Positions 1 to 7,529 are shown, counted from the first letter of the stretch. The stretch: DNA of 10,111 bases from SZUA-592 sp041556555 (GCA_041556555.1 JBFFIE010000051.1:1-10111); one strand, 5' to 3'. Numbers and translations are program-made. Notes: generated by a model not told the origin, from the sequence alone.

Positions 1-53
1 AGGGCAACGCGGTTTTCCCTGTCTTTGGTTTCCTTAATAACGCCTATCTTCAT
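1..53 (-). CDS. ald: Alanine dehydrogenase-like protein (AlaDH/PNT family), N-terminus only
   Basis: Only the first 17 codons plus two bases are present; the gene runs off the left edge. The reading starts at an ATG (53 to 51) and gives MKIGVIKETKDRENRVA, the typical opening of alanine dehydrogenase and of the related transhydrogenase alpha subunit (a KIGV-KE block, then a conserved ENRVA stretch before the substrate-binding region). Alanine dehydrogenase interconverts L-alanine and pyruvate with NAD in the cytoplasm. An AGGAG ribosome site lies about 12 bases upstream (plus-strand 66-70), a rather long spacing. The family call rests on the N-terminus alone, so a PntA-type or saccharopine-dehydrogenase-like relative remains possible. 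Confidence 0.6.
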   Translation of the reverse strand, partial: MKIGVIKETKDRENRVA

Positions 54-141
54 ACAGTCACCACGCTCCTAATATAGTAAGACATAAGTATCATTAAACA
101 CGCTGCCCTGAACAAATGCATTGCTGTTACTTTCAATATTA
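54..141. other. AT-rich intergenic gap, alanine-dehydrogenase promoter region
   Basis: This gap holds the AGGAG ribosome site of the left-edge gene (66-70) and presumably its promoter. Only weak matches are seen on the minus strand (TTGTTC and GATACT, 17 bases apart). I see no hairpin that would end the transporter transcript. Confidence 0.4.
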
Positions 142-1767
142 TCAGGCCCATTTCATCCGGGTCATCCTGACCAGCAAGATAGCAGCGAACGGCAGGACCA
201 GGCCAATAAGAATTGACATGAATATGAGATCGCCCAGCTCACTGTAGTCGGCCGGTACCTCAAGTACCTTTGTGATCGGGTCCCTCACTTCACGGGTCAC
301 CACATAGATTTGATTGAGATACTTGGTGCCGAGTTGAGACAGGGACAGGGCCAGATTGGTGAACGAGGCCATGACGGCAAAGAAGGTCGCCTTCAGGTTG
401 GCCGGTGCGGAATGTGCTATCCAGGCCAGCATGGGGATCATGGCGATCTGGCCCAGCGGTGATTCCAGGGCGGTGTTGACCAGCGCAATGAACTGCGCAT
501 CCACGACGCCATTGGTCACAGATGCTGTCCATTCATGAAGGCCGTAGTACATACCCAGATAGGGTAGCGATAAAACAGTACCGGCAATGGTTAATGCGCC
601 GACGACATAGGCGATGGAGTGATCGGCCATGAAACGCCGGAAGATAAACATGCCGGCCAGGGTGAGTACGCTGCCGATAAGGGAGAGCACCGAAAAGAAG
701 TGCTGGTCGAAACCCAGATCATCGATCATCCACCAGGTCATCCCCGGACCCTGTGCCGGGATCGCCCGAAATACAAAGATGATAATAGCAGTACCTATGA
801 GTGTGTTGCGGGCTTCGGGGGTGAGTTCGCGAGTGAGTTTGGCAATCAGGAAACAAACAATTGCCAGGGAACCTGCAAAGATGACTTCCTGGTTATAGGG
901 ACAGTTACTGAAACCCATACCGACGGTGAAGATCACAAAGGCCAGACTGCCACCGAGTATCCACCAGTTAGGTTGGGTTTCTTCCGCATATTCCAGTACC
1001 AGCCTTTCCACTTCCTCGCGCGGAATACCCTGTGCGAGGAGTCGACGACGCTTGTTGCGTTTGATGAACGTGGCCATCACAACCCCTGCAACCGAGATTA
1101 GCGGAATGGAGAGTGCCATCAGATAGATATCGCGATAAAGATCGACTTTCTCTGCCTCGGGCAAGGCCCCGGCACCGCTGAAGACGTAGAGATTGATCAC
1201 CGCCACTAATACACTGCCGCCGATGATGGCCACACGTCCCAGGGTCTGCATGGTCGTGTGCATCAGCTTGAGTTTTGCCGGGTCAATCGGATTACCCTCG
1301 ACATCCACCCGTGGCACGGCCTCAACGGTCATGGCATCAGCCACGGAGTCCTGGACCACATAGCCGATGGGCGCGAGCAAGGTACTGATCACAAACCAGG
1401 CACCGGCCGGCATGATCACCTCCATCGCCTGGCGGTCCGTCAATAAGCCCACCATGATGAGCAGACTGACCGCGATCAGTCCTGCACCCAGATAGACCAA
1501 GAGACTCTTCCAACGCCAGATCAGATCGACCAGATGACCCATGGGCATCTTCAGGGCCCAGGGTATATTGGCCCAGAAGCCCAATGCGGCCAGGAAGGCC
1601 GCGGACAGACCGAGGTATTCTTTCACAAAGAAGGTACCGACAATCCCGGTCAGGCCCGAGATACCGGCTGCCATGTAAACCATCAGCGGTGGCAGGTATG
1701 ACCAGCGCATCTCGCGACCGAGCGAGAGAATATTGATCTCTATCCAATGGAAGATGGCTTTAAACAA
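142..1767 (-). CDS. MFS transporter resembling the BT1 folate/biopterin family
   Basis: A 541-residue inner-membrane protein with about twelve hydrophobic segments spread from residue 25 to the C-terminus. The N-terminal half carries an MFS-like loop with KMPMGHLVDLIWRWKS (residues 73-88) between the second and third helices. An acidic helix motif VQDSVADAMTVE (138-149) recalls the D-x-x-x-D-A stretch of BT1-type carriers. Family members include folate and biopterin carriers, but the substrate here cannot be read from sequence. The start is TTG at 1767: an AAGGA ribosome site lies 9 bases upstream, and the only earlier in-frame codons before the stop at 1801-1803 offer no better start. Upstream is the terminator of the small exported-protein gene, so it is probably transcribed separately. 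I see no convincing -35/-10 pair for it. Membrane transporter is near certain; the BT1 assignment is moderate. Confidence 0.75.
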   Translation of the reverse strand: MFKAIFHWIEINILSLGREMRWSYLPPLMVYMAAGISGLTGIVGTFFVKEYLGLSAAFLAALGFWANIPWALKMPMGHLVDLIWRWKSLLVYLGAGLIAVSLLIMVGLLTDRQAMEVIMPAGAWFVISTLLAPIGYVVQDSVADAMTVEAVPRVDVEGNPIDPAKLKLMHTTMQTLGRVAIIGGSVLVAVINLYVFSGAGALPEAEKVDLYRDIYLMALSIPLISVAGVVMATFIKRNKRRRLLAQGIPREEVERLVLEYAEETQPNWWILGGSLAFVIFTVGMGFSNCPYNQEVIFAGSLAIVCFLIAKLTRELTPEARNTLIGTAIIIFVFRAIPAQGPGMTWWMIDDLGFDQHFFSVLSLIGSVLTLAGMFIFRRFMADHSIAYVVGALTIAGTVLSLPYLGMYYGLHEWTASVTNGVVDAQFIALVNTALESPLGQIAMIPMLAWIAHSAPANLKATFFAVMASFTNLALSLSQLGTKYLNQIYVVTREVRDPITKVLEVPADYSELGDLIFMSILIGLVLPFAAILLVRMTRMKWA

Positions 1768-1776
1768 GGCGGGGTA

Positions 1777-1781
1777 TCCTT
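1777..1781 (-). promoter_or_regulatory. Ribosome binding site deciding the TTG start of the MFS transporter
   Basis: The minus strand reads AAGGA here, 9 bases before the TTG at 1767. No ATG or GTG lies in frame between this site and the upstream in-frame stop, so the site supports TTG as the true start. Confidence 0.6.
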
Positions 1782-1845
1782 TTTTTATTAACTCTTTTTG
1801 TCACTTGCCAGGGGCGCGAGTTCATTATGCAGAAAAAGCCGGCAC

Positions 1846-1882
1846 AAAAAAAACCAGGCCAGGGAGTTACCCGCTGGCCTGG
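1846..1882 (-). terminator. Intrinsic terminator of the small exported-protein gene
   Basis: A perfect 9-bp inverted repeat (CCAGGCCAG at 1854-1862 with CTGGCCTGG at 1874-1882, 11-base loop) is followed on the minus strand by a run of eight T (plus-strand A at 1846-1853). It lies about 27 bases after the stop of the gene ending at 1910 and before the transporter gene, so it separates the two transcripts. Confidence 0.9.
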
Positions 1883-1909
1883 CTGGATGTCAGCTTCTAC
1901 AGGAGGTAC

Positions 1910-2242
1910 TTACTCAAGACGCTGCCATTCTGGCACTTCTGAAGATGCCGCAGAGTTATCCATGGCAGCCATACTCTCTCCACATTCCCAGCCCCAGCCA
2001 CGCTGTTTCTCAACGAAGTCCCCGGCCTTTTCATCACAATAGCCTTCCTGGGCCTGGGCACTCCACAAGACCTCGGTGAAGCCATTTTTGGTGTAACGCA
2101 CTTCACAGGGAGCCGTGCCACTGCCGAGATAAGCCACCTCGATGGTGCGTTGACTGTCGCCATGGGTACACACATAGGTGGTATCGGCCAGGGCGATCTG
2201 GCTGAAACAGAGGGTTAACAGGGTGCTGATAAAAGTCTTCAT
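1910..2242 (-). CDS. Small exported four-cysteine protein of unknown function
   Basis: A 110-residue protein beginning with a clear Sec signal peptide: Lys2, a hydrophobic core, and a likely cleavage after ALA at residue 19. The mature part of about 91 residues has four cysteines (C25, C46, C69, C87), an even number that would allow two disulfides in the periplasm. It is rich in aromatic and charged residues, with a WGWEC stretch near residues 83-87 and a low-complexity tail of small residues. An AGGAG ribosome site lies 7 bases before the ATG. It has its own strong terminator. The 95-bp gap upstream holds a TATAAC -10-like element near 2287-2292 but no good -35. I do not recognise a named domain. 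The coding call is supported by signal peptide, ribosome site and terminator; the function is unknown. Confidence 0.8.
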   Translation of the reverse strand: MKTFISTLLTLCFSQIALADTTYVCTHGDSQRTIEVAYLGSGTAPCEVRYTKNGFTEVLWSAQAQEGYCDEKAGDFVEKQRGWGWECGESMAAMDNSAASSEVPEWQRLE

Positions 2243-2337
2243 CTCTTTCTCCTATTCCAAGACTGAAAATAAAGCAGTTAGAAAGTTATAGCCCATATCC
2301 GGGCGTGGTGCGGTGTATCTTGTCACAAAACAGCAGA

Positions 2338-3705
2338 TTATGGCTGGCTCATCTGACGCATGAGCTTGTAAGACATCATGCCAACCACCAGAACGCCTGA
2401 GAGAAGAATGACCCAGAGAAACACTTCCCGCCAGGGGAAGTGCTTGACCGGCACCAATGCACTCTCACCCTTGAGAATGGTCGGCTCGCCGATACTGGCC
2501 TGCTGGACGAGCTCCTGTTCCCGGTCACTGCCGAGGACATTCATCAAGATATGAACGGGTTTCTCCGGCCGCTCGGCACTGGCATTGCCATATGCCAGCA
2601 GGTAAGGGCCCTTGCCCCGGGCCAGGAAATAAAGATAATTTGGCTGCCAGGCAAAATGCAACTCCGGCATGGCTGTCCCGACGCTGTCGCTTGATTTAAC
2701 CTCGAGTTGCCAGTAACGGTGGCGGCTCAGCCGTACGCTGATGGGTTCACCTTCGAGGTGTGTGCCTTTCAAGTTTAACCGGTAAAACAGACCAGCATAC
2801 TGCGTCCGCCATTTTTCGTCCTGGTCATGACGGGAACGGACAATGGCATCAATCAGGGTATTGTCATCCGGCAGGGTCACATTGATCTGTTCCACTGGGA
2901 AATAACCACCGAGATCAAACTGATAGATGTTCTCATTGTCTTCCGCGCGGGTGGCCGTGACCGATGACCAGCGATAATGATTCTCATGATGCGCTGTTTT
3001 TAACAGGGCGCGAATATTGGATATGCGTAAACCTTCGTGATCATCCAGCCAGCTGAACCGAATGTATTTTATATCCCGTTCCGGCAGGTTAATCTGATTT
3101 TGTTTCAACGAGTGTGTGCCATAGCTGAGTTCAGTAATTGTTGCCCCATCAACAAGTGGTGACCAGTAATTGAGGTCGTTACTGGATTCCAGCTTGACCT
3201 TCTTCAGATAACCTTCTTCGTTTGAGTGACTGATGATCACTTCCAGCGCATCGACCGGCTGGGAAATGCCGCTGAGATCGAGCAGGTATTGGTTCTGGTC
3301 CTGATTAAGCTTTGCGCCATTACCCCTGTAATGTAATTCAAGGATCTTGCCATCTTCAGCCAGGCTGAGGTCCAGTGACTGGTCAGCAGCCAGCTTCTCG
3401 ACATTACCCCGCAGGGGAAACACCGGCAGATCAAACCAGGCCGTTTTCAGGATCTTCTTCTGTTCCTGGCGCTGTATGGCAAAAGGGACGCGTTCACCGT
3501 CCTGGTTGAAGACCCGAACATCACCCAGGTCATACCTTGCCACGGTTTCATAGACTTCCGCAGGCAGTTCTACCCGGTAGATGGCACTGCTGCCATCCGT
3601 TTCAATGGGATTCGCCTGGGCAAAATCCTGCATATCCGGTTCTTCAGCGGCATAGGCCAGTGAGGCCAAAAGCAGCAGACAGCCAACAAGGACCCGCACG
3701 ATCAA
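2338..3705 (-). CDS. DUF3999 family exported, membrane-anchored protein
   Basis: A 455-residue protein with a signal peptide (hydrophobic residues 3-18, likely cleavage after AYA at 19), a large extracytoplasmic region, and one C-terminal transmembrane helix (about residues 427-445) followed by a short basic tail. This layout and the N-terminal segment on base properties (a YRVELP stretch near residues 43-48, then a DLGDVRVFNQDGERVPFAI-type region) match DUF3999. The central part looks beta-rich, resembling carbohydrate-binding-like modules. It starts with TTG at 3705, overlapping the stop of the DUF2339 gene by four bases (TTGA), and has no ribosome site of its own. An in-frame stop lies directly upstream, so the start cannot be further out; GTG two codons in is the alternative. 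DUF3999 genes commonly sit next to DUF2339 genes, suggesting a joint envelope complex. The role is unknown. Confidence 0.85.
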   Translation of the reverse strand: MIVRVLVGCLLLLASLAYAAEEPDMQDFAQANPIETDGSSAIYRVELPAEVYETVARYDLGDVRVFNQDGERVPFAIQRQEQKKILKTAWFDLPVFPLRGNVEKLAADQSLDLSLAEDGKILELHYRGNGAKLNQDQNQYLLDLSGISQPVDALEVIISHSNEEGYLKKVKLESSNDLNYWSPLVDGATITELSYGTHSLKQNQINLPERDIKYIRFSWLDDHEGLRISNIRALLKTAHHENHYRWSSVTATRAEDNENIYQFDLGGYFPVEQINVTLPDDNTLIDAIVRSRHDQDEKWRTQYAGLFYRLNLKGTHLEGEPISVRLSRHRYWQLEVKSSDSVGTAMPELHFAWQPNYLYFLARGKGPYLLAYGNASAERPEKPVHILMNVLGSDREQELVQQASIGEPTILKGESALVPVKHFPWREVFLWVILLSGVLVVGMMSYKLMRQMSQP

Positions 3706-6425
3706 TCAGCGGCCCGGGTTTCGGATCGGGGAGGGAGGGGACTGAAATAACCGATCAATAACATCAAGATACCGACACTCATGAATGAAATAATACGCGT
3801 TACTGTACCACTGTCGTCAAGATCGATGATAAACAGTTTCAGGACCACGGCGCCAAGCAGTGCGCCCCCCGTAAACCAGACCTTCCTGTAACCCAGTCGG
3901 TTGGCCAATCCCATGAGCAGGAATGCCGTCAAGGTCCAGACGATGGAAATGACAGTCTGGAACAGGTCGGAGTTGAATATCTGCCAGGCCTGGTAGGGCA
4001 CGCCGGCATAAAAATGCACCCCATGGGCCACCAGGGAATTCAGCCAGACAAAAAAGACCATGCCAATGGCGGCAATGACATGCAGCCTCTGCACAAAGGC
4101 GGGTTCCGGTATCACCTGCTTCTTCCAGTTGGCAACCCATTCAATGGCAGCCAGCAAAGCGAATAGCTGCGCGACATCCTGGGGATTGATCACGGGATAA
4201 TATGGCAAGGGTGACGGGTCACCGCTGCGAGTACAAACAACCAGCGTCCAGATGCCGAGATAGATTATGACCGGCAACAGACCGGTACCCAGATAGGCTG
4301 GTGCAAACTCGGTGATGGGCCAGCGCAGTCTTGATTTCAGGTTCATGACTGCGAACACCATAATGGCAGGGACCAATCCCCAGAAGATATGGTCCCAGTT
4401 ATACAGGCCGGTCACATGGCGGCTGATGCCATGGGCAATGATCCAGGTGAGGATAAACATCAGTATATATAAAGTACCGGCATGCCATTTTTCCAGGAGG
4501 CTGTGCCGCCAGGAACCTGCTGCCCAGTGCAATATGCAGTACTGAATCACGAACGCTGCAATCCAGGCTATGAACCCGAGGTGTGCAAACGGGTTAACGC
4601 CATAGTCGTATTGAATCAGGCCAATGATGATCATCACCGGCAGCAGGAAAAGGGCCGGGAGTTCGGCGGCAGTCCAGCCCAGGCGCCGGGCAAGGACTGT
4701 GGCCAACAGAAAACTGGCGGCAATAAAGAACAGGCTGGCATTGAGTTCATAACGGGCCGGCAGATGATAATCGATCTCCATCAGTCCGGCGCCGAACCAC
4801 CAGAGCAGTCCCCAGGCCAACAGCAGATAATGCAGGTCTTTTTCGGGTTCTTTTACTGCCTCCCGGTGGCGATAGTAATTCAAGCCAATAAAGAGTCCGG
4901 CGATGGCGATCAGTACCGAGCCAATATAATCACTGTTGAGGACCGGCAAGTTGCCATGCGGGTGACCGATCGTAGAGAAAAAAGCCAGGCCGGCACCGAT
5001 TTGCAGCAACAGGCCAAACACGCGGGCCAATAAACGCTGTTGTCGGATACCCACCCAGGTTATGCCCGCACCTTCGAGTGCCCAGGCCGCGGCCGTCCAG
5101 CGGCCATCGAGCGCAAACGGTATGGCCAGGCTGAGGAAGATCACACCGAGAGCGAGGAACGACTCTGTTAACATTCGCATGCCGTCGACCTGCCGCTTCC
5201 AGAGTGCAACGGCCAATACCGTATAGATAGCACCCATGCCCAACGCTGAATAGGCCTGGCCAAAGGCAAAGTCCTGGACCAGGGCGCTTTGCAGGACAAA
5301 ACCCACCAGCGGCGTGCCAAACACCAGCGACCCATCAACCAGACCTTTTAAACGGGGCGGTTGTTGATGAGCGAAGAGGATCGCGATGGCCACGTAAAAG
5401 ACAAAGAACAGGATCAGGAAAGGTTCCGTGGTCGCGAACTTCTCCGGTGAATAATATTCAATGCCCCAGAGCGAGCCGATAATAAATGTGAACAGAAAAC
5501 CGAGCCAGTTCAGCCCGCGCCAGGACTTGTACCAGGCGATACCGAAGATACCGGCATTCAGGAATGCGTAGTAGGAAAACAGGGCGACGTGATTACCGGA
5601 GCCCGTCGACACCAGGATCGGCGCCAGAAAACCACCAGCCGTGGCAAACATGGCGAGGGTCCTGGAATCCTGCAATATGGCCAACAGGCAGGAAAAGATC
5701 ACCAGGCCGAGCATGATGAAAAAGGCCAGGGTCAATGGCAAGACGTTGAGCTTGGCCGAGGCGAAGACCGTGAGATAAAGAATACCGACAGCACCGCCCT
5801 GCAACACCAGGGCATAGTTGGCGTTTTTAAAGCGCAAGCGCCAGCCGACGATTAGCATGACAATGGCGCCCGCCGCTATCGCAGCAAGCCGCAGCTCAAC
5901 CGGCAGCATCTCGCGTTCCGCGGCGTAGCGGATAAGGAACGAGGCGCCGAAGATAAGCAATATGACTCCAACCTTGACGACGACATTGCCCGTGGTAAAG
6001 AACCGTTTGATGAATTGAATCACGCGGTTTTCAGGTTGGTCCGGGATATGAGCATCCGCTGCTGACTGCCAGCCGGCGTCTGTCGCTTTGCTGGCAGTCT
6101 GGGCTGCGGATGGTTTGGGTATTTCCGTGGTGGCAGTTGTATCTATTTCAGAAATATCTTCAGAAATATCCCCGGTGCCAAAGTCTGGTGCAGTGGTCGG
6201 AGGTTTTTTTGCCTGGCCGCTGGTCACTGATGTGCTGTCGACGAGTGTTTCCTGGAACTGCTTGAGGCGTTTTTCCAGATCCAGCAAACGGTTTTTGGTA
6301 TTAATCAGGGCACCGGCCAGAAGCCCGATAAAGAAACCGACGGCCGCACCGCTCAGTGGGTCATTTTCCCATTCCCCTATCCAGGCACCGATGACGATAC
6401 CGATGATTCCAAAGATGGTTTTCAT
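3702..6425 (-). CDS. DUF2339 family large polytopic membrane protein
   Basis: About 907 residues. Two hydrophobic N-terminal segments (about 3-17 and 26-41) are followed by a short coiled coil (about 45-63, LLDLEKRLKQF-like). Next comes a polar Thr/Pro/Ser/Asp-rich linker to about residue 133, and then a body of more than twenty hydrophobic helices to the C-terminus. The GNVVVKVGVILLIFG stretch that opens the body is characteristic of DUF2339. Size and domain order match the usual family length near 900. I chose ATG at 6425: AAGG lies 11 bases upstream. A GTG at 6437 would add four residues but has almost no spacing to that site. It is followed, overlapping, by the DUF3999 gene and preceded by oxyR 80 bases upstream with no visible terminator, so read-through from oxyR is possible. 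Biochemical function is unknown. Confidence 0.85.
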   Translation of the reverse strand: MKTIFGIIGIVIGAWIGEWENDPLSGAAVGFFIGLLAGALINTKNRLLDLEKRLKQFQETLVDSTSVTSGQAKKPPTTAPDFGTGDISEDISEIDTTATTEIPKPSAAQTASKATDAGWQSAADAHIPDQPENRVIQFIKRFFTTGNVVVKVGVILLIFGASFLIRYAAEREMLPVELRLAAIAAGAIVMLIVGWRLRFKNANYALVLQGGAVGILYLTVFASAKLNVLPLTLAFFIMLGLVIFSCLLAILQDSRTLAMFATAGGFLAPILVSTGSGNHVALFSYYAFLNAGIFGIAWYKSWRGLNWLGFLFTFIIGSLWGIEYYSPEKFATTEPFLILFFVFYVAIAILFAHQQPPRLKGLVDGSLVFGTPLVGFVLQSALVQDFAFGQAYSALGMGAIYTVLAVALWKRQVDGMRMLTESFLALGVIFLSLAIPFALDGRWTAAAWALEGAGITWVGIRQQRLLARVFGLLLQIGAGLAFFSTIGHPHGNLPVLNSDYIGSVLIAIAGLFIGLNYYRHREAVKEPEKDLHYLLLAWGLLWWFGAGLMEIDYHLPARYELNASLFFIAASFLLATVLARRLGWTAAELPALFLLPVMIIIGLIQYDYGVNPFAHLGFIAWIAAFVIQYCILHWAAGSWRHSLLEKWHAGTLYILMFILTWIIAHGISRHVTGLYNWDHIFWGLVPAIMVFAVMNLKSRLRWPITEFAPAYLGTGLLPVIIYLGIWTLVVCTRSGDPSPLPYYPVINPQDVAQLFALLAAIEWVANWKKQVIPEPAFVQRLHVIAAIGMVFFVWLNSLVAHGVHFYAGVPYQAWQIFNSDLFQTVISIVWTLTAFLLMGLANRLGYRKVWFTGGALLGAVVLKLFIIDLDDSGTVTRIISFMSVGILMLLIGYFSPLPPRSETRAAD
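6147..6170. repeat. Perfect 12-bp tandem duplication in the DUF2339 linker
   Basis: TTCAGAAATATC occurs twice back to back (6147-6158 and 6159-6170). On the minus strand it encodes DISEDISE in the polar linker of the DUF2339 protein. It is in frame (12 bp), so a length change by slippage would alter the acidic linker without breaking the gene. Confidence 0.9.
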
Positions 6426-6505
6426 CCCTTGCAACACCTTATGGTTTTTTATTGATAATACAATGTTTCAGCAGGATCACCCGGTTAATACGGCAAGCTG
6501 TGTCG

Positions 6506-7405
6506 CTATTCACCTTTTGGCCGGATCTGCTCGGCCAGTAATTTGAATTCTTTTTTACGCCGACTACCCTTGCGCCAGACCAGGCCAATCTCACGGAAAC
6601 TATTTTTTGCCAGGGGCCTGGTGATGATGCGGGTATGTTTTAAAAGATTGGAATGCAGCGCCATCTCGGGAATAAACGTGACGCCGAGATCCGCGTCGAC
6701 CATCTGCACCAGGGTCAACAGGCTGCTGGCCGTAATCTTGCTGACCTTGTCCAGGTTGCGGATCTTGCAGGCAGAGAGTGCATGGTCCCGCAGGCAATGA
6801 CCGTCTTCCAGTAACAGCACACTTTCCTCCGGCAGGTTATCGATGGCGTAATTTTCCGGGTCTATCAGCCTCGAACCTTTGCGGCAGGCCAGGTGGAAAT
6901 TGTCCCGGAACAAGGACAGGGTCTCGACACTACGAAGGCTGTAAGGCAAGGCGATCAAAATTACATCCAGTTCACCCAGCATCATGAGCTCATAGACCCG
7001 TTCGGTCTGGTCCTCATGCAGAAACAAGTCGAGTTTCGGGAAGGACTTGCGCAATCTCGGCAACAGCTCCGGCAGCAGGAACGGGGCGATGGTGGGAATG
7101 ACCCCCAGGCTCAGGTGGCCGGATAGTGGCTGCTGGTTTTCCCGGGCGATATCGATGATCCCCTCCATGTCGGTGAGTGCCAGCCTGGCCTGGGTGGCGA
7201 TCTCCTTGCCTATGGCCGTAATGGTCACCTGCTTCTTGGTGCGATCGACCAGCTGGACGTTGAGCAGGGACTCCAGCTCCTGGATGGCAACACTGAAGGC
7301 CGGCTGTGAAACGTGGCAGGCCTCGGCCGCCTTGCCGAAATGCCGGTGCTTCTCGAGGGCGATGAAATATTGCAATTGACGGTTAGTAGGCAGGTTCAGA
7401 CGCAT
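6506..7405 (-). CDS. oxyR: OxyR, peroxide-sensing LysR-type regulator
   Basis: A 299-residue LysR-type protein with an N-terminal winged helix-turn-helix (about residues 8-65, core FGKAAEACHVSQPAFSVAI at 23-41), a linker helix, and an effector domain from about residue 95. The redox signature LLLEDGHCLRDHALSAC is present with Cys204 and Cys213 nine residues apart, the same spacing as Cys199/Cys208 of E. coli OxyR. Peroxide oxidation of these cysteines to a disulfide converts OxyR to its activating form in that protein. The APFLLPELLPRL and FPKLDLFLHEDQT stretches also match OxyR. The ATG at 7405 has an ACGGAG ribosome site 6 bases upstream (plus-strand 7412-7417). It is divergent from dps and shares a regulatory region with an OxyR-like operator, implying autoregulation. 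The stop lies 80 bases before the DUF2339 start. Confidence 0.93.
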   Translation of the reverse strand: MRLNLPTNRQLQYFIALEKHRHFGKAAEACHVSQPAFSVAIQELESLLNVQLVDRTKKQVTITAIGKEIATQARLALTDMEGIIDIARENQQPLSGHLSLGVIPTIAPFLLPELLPRLRKSFPKLDLFLHEDQTERVYELMMLGELDVILIALPYSLRSVETLSLFRDNFHLACRKGSRLIDPENYAIDNLPEESVLLLEDGHCLRDHALSACKIRNLDKVSKITASSLLTLVQMVDADLGVTFIPEMALHSNLLKHTRIITRPLAKNSFREIGLVWRKGSRRKKEFKLLAEQIRPKGE

Positions 7406-7427
7406 TGGATACTCCGTGAGACAAATG

Positions 7428-7464
7428 ATAGCTATTTTCTATTATAAACATAATTATAATCCAT
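7428..7464. promoter_or_regulatory. OxyR operator between oxyR and dps
   Basis: Four tetranucleotides at exact 7-base intervals read ATAG (7428), CTAT (7439), ATAA (7450) and CCAT (7461). The known OxyR tetramer consensus is ATAG-N7-CTAT-N7-ATAG-N7-CTAT, so 14 of 16 core bases and all spacings match. Three of the four weaker inner consensus positions also agree. It covers the -10 of the oxyR promoter and abuts the -35 of the dps promoter, the geometry expected for repression of oxyR and activation of dps. Confidence 0.8.
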
Positions 7465-7469
7465 TTTAA
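7441..7469 (-). promoter_or_regulatory. Predicted oxyR promoter
   Basis: The minus strand has TTAAAA (7469-7464) as -35 and a perfect TATAAT (7446-7441) as -10 with a 17-base spacer. Predicted transcription start is near 7434, giving a leader of about 29 bases that contains the ribosome site. The -10 lies inside the OxyR operator, consistent with autorepression. The region is very AT-rich and has other TATAAT matches (7453-7458 minus, 7455-7460 and 7471-7476 plus), but these lack a good -35. Confidence 0.6.
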
Positions 7470-7493
7470 TTATAATATGTCTGTCCCTATACT
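7465..7493 (+). promoter_or_regulatory. Predicted OxyR-activated dps promoter
   Basis: TATACT at 7488-7493 is a strong -10. The -35 position at 7465-7470 (TTTAAT) is poor and begins one base after the OxyR operator. A weak -35 with an activator site beside it is the usual arrangement of OxyR-activated promoters. The predicted start is near 7500, leaving a leader of about 39 bases. Confidence 0.55.
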
Positions 7494-7521
7494 GCATCCA
7501 TCGATATGAACGAACTGTTCA

Positions 7522-7529
7522 TAAGGAGG
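7522..7529 (+). promoter_or_regulatory. Strong Shine-Dalgarno site that sets the dps start
   Basis: TAAGGAGG is fully complementary to the 16S rRNA tail and lies 9 bases before the ATG at 7539. An in-frame ATG at 7506 would place this site inside the coding region and has no ribosome site of its own, so 7539 is the supported start. Confidence 0.85.

Noticed and set aside
619..1101. 160-residue open frame on the plus strand
   Set aside because: It lies antisense within the MFS transporter, its translation is hydrophilic and low in recognisable motifs, and it has no ribosome site; it is a shadow frame.
2291..2306. Small inverted repeat GCCC-N6-GGGC between the DUF3999 stop and the small exported-protein start
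   Set aside because: The stem is only four pairs and there is no T run after it on the minus strand, so it is not a credible terminator; an operator role cannot be argued from one copy.
4482..5033. 183-residue open frame on the plus strand
   Set aside because: It is antisense to the DUF2339 gene, glutamine-rich in the way expected when hydrophobic helices are read on the opposite strand, and has no support as a gene.
6426..6437. GTG start adding four residues to the DUF2339 protein
   Set aside because: The AAGG element leaves a spacing of about one base to this GTG but 11 bases to the ATG at 6425; the added residues carry no family feature. It remains a minor alternative.
6426..6505. Possible promoter for the DUF2339 gene with a TATTAT -10
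   Set aside because: No acceptable -35 lies 16 to 18 bases upstream, and AT-rich matches are expected by chance; read-through from oxyR is at least as likely.
6088..6546. 152-residue open frame on the plus strand spanning the DUF2339 start and the oxyR end
   Set aside because: It overlaps two well-supported genes on the other strand and shows no domain or initiation signal.
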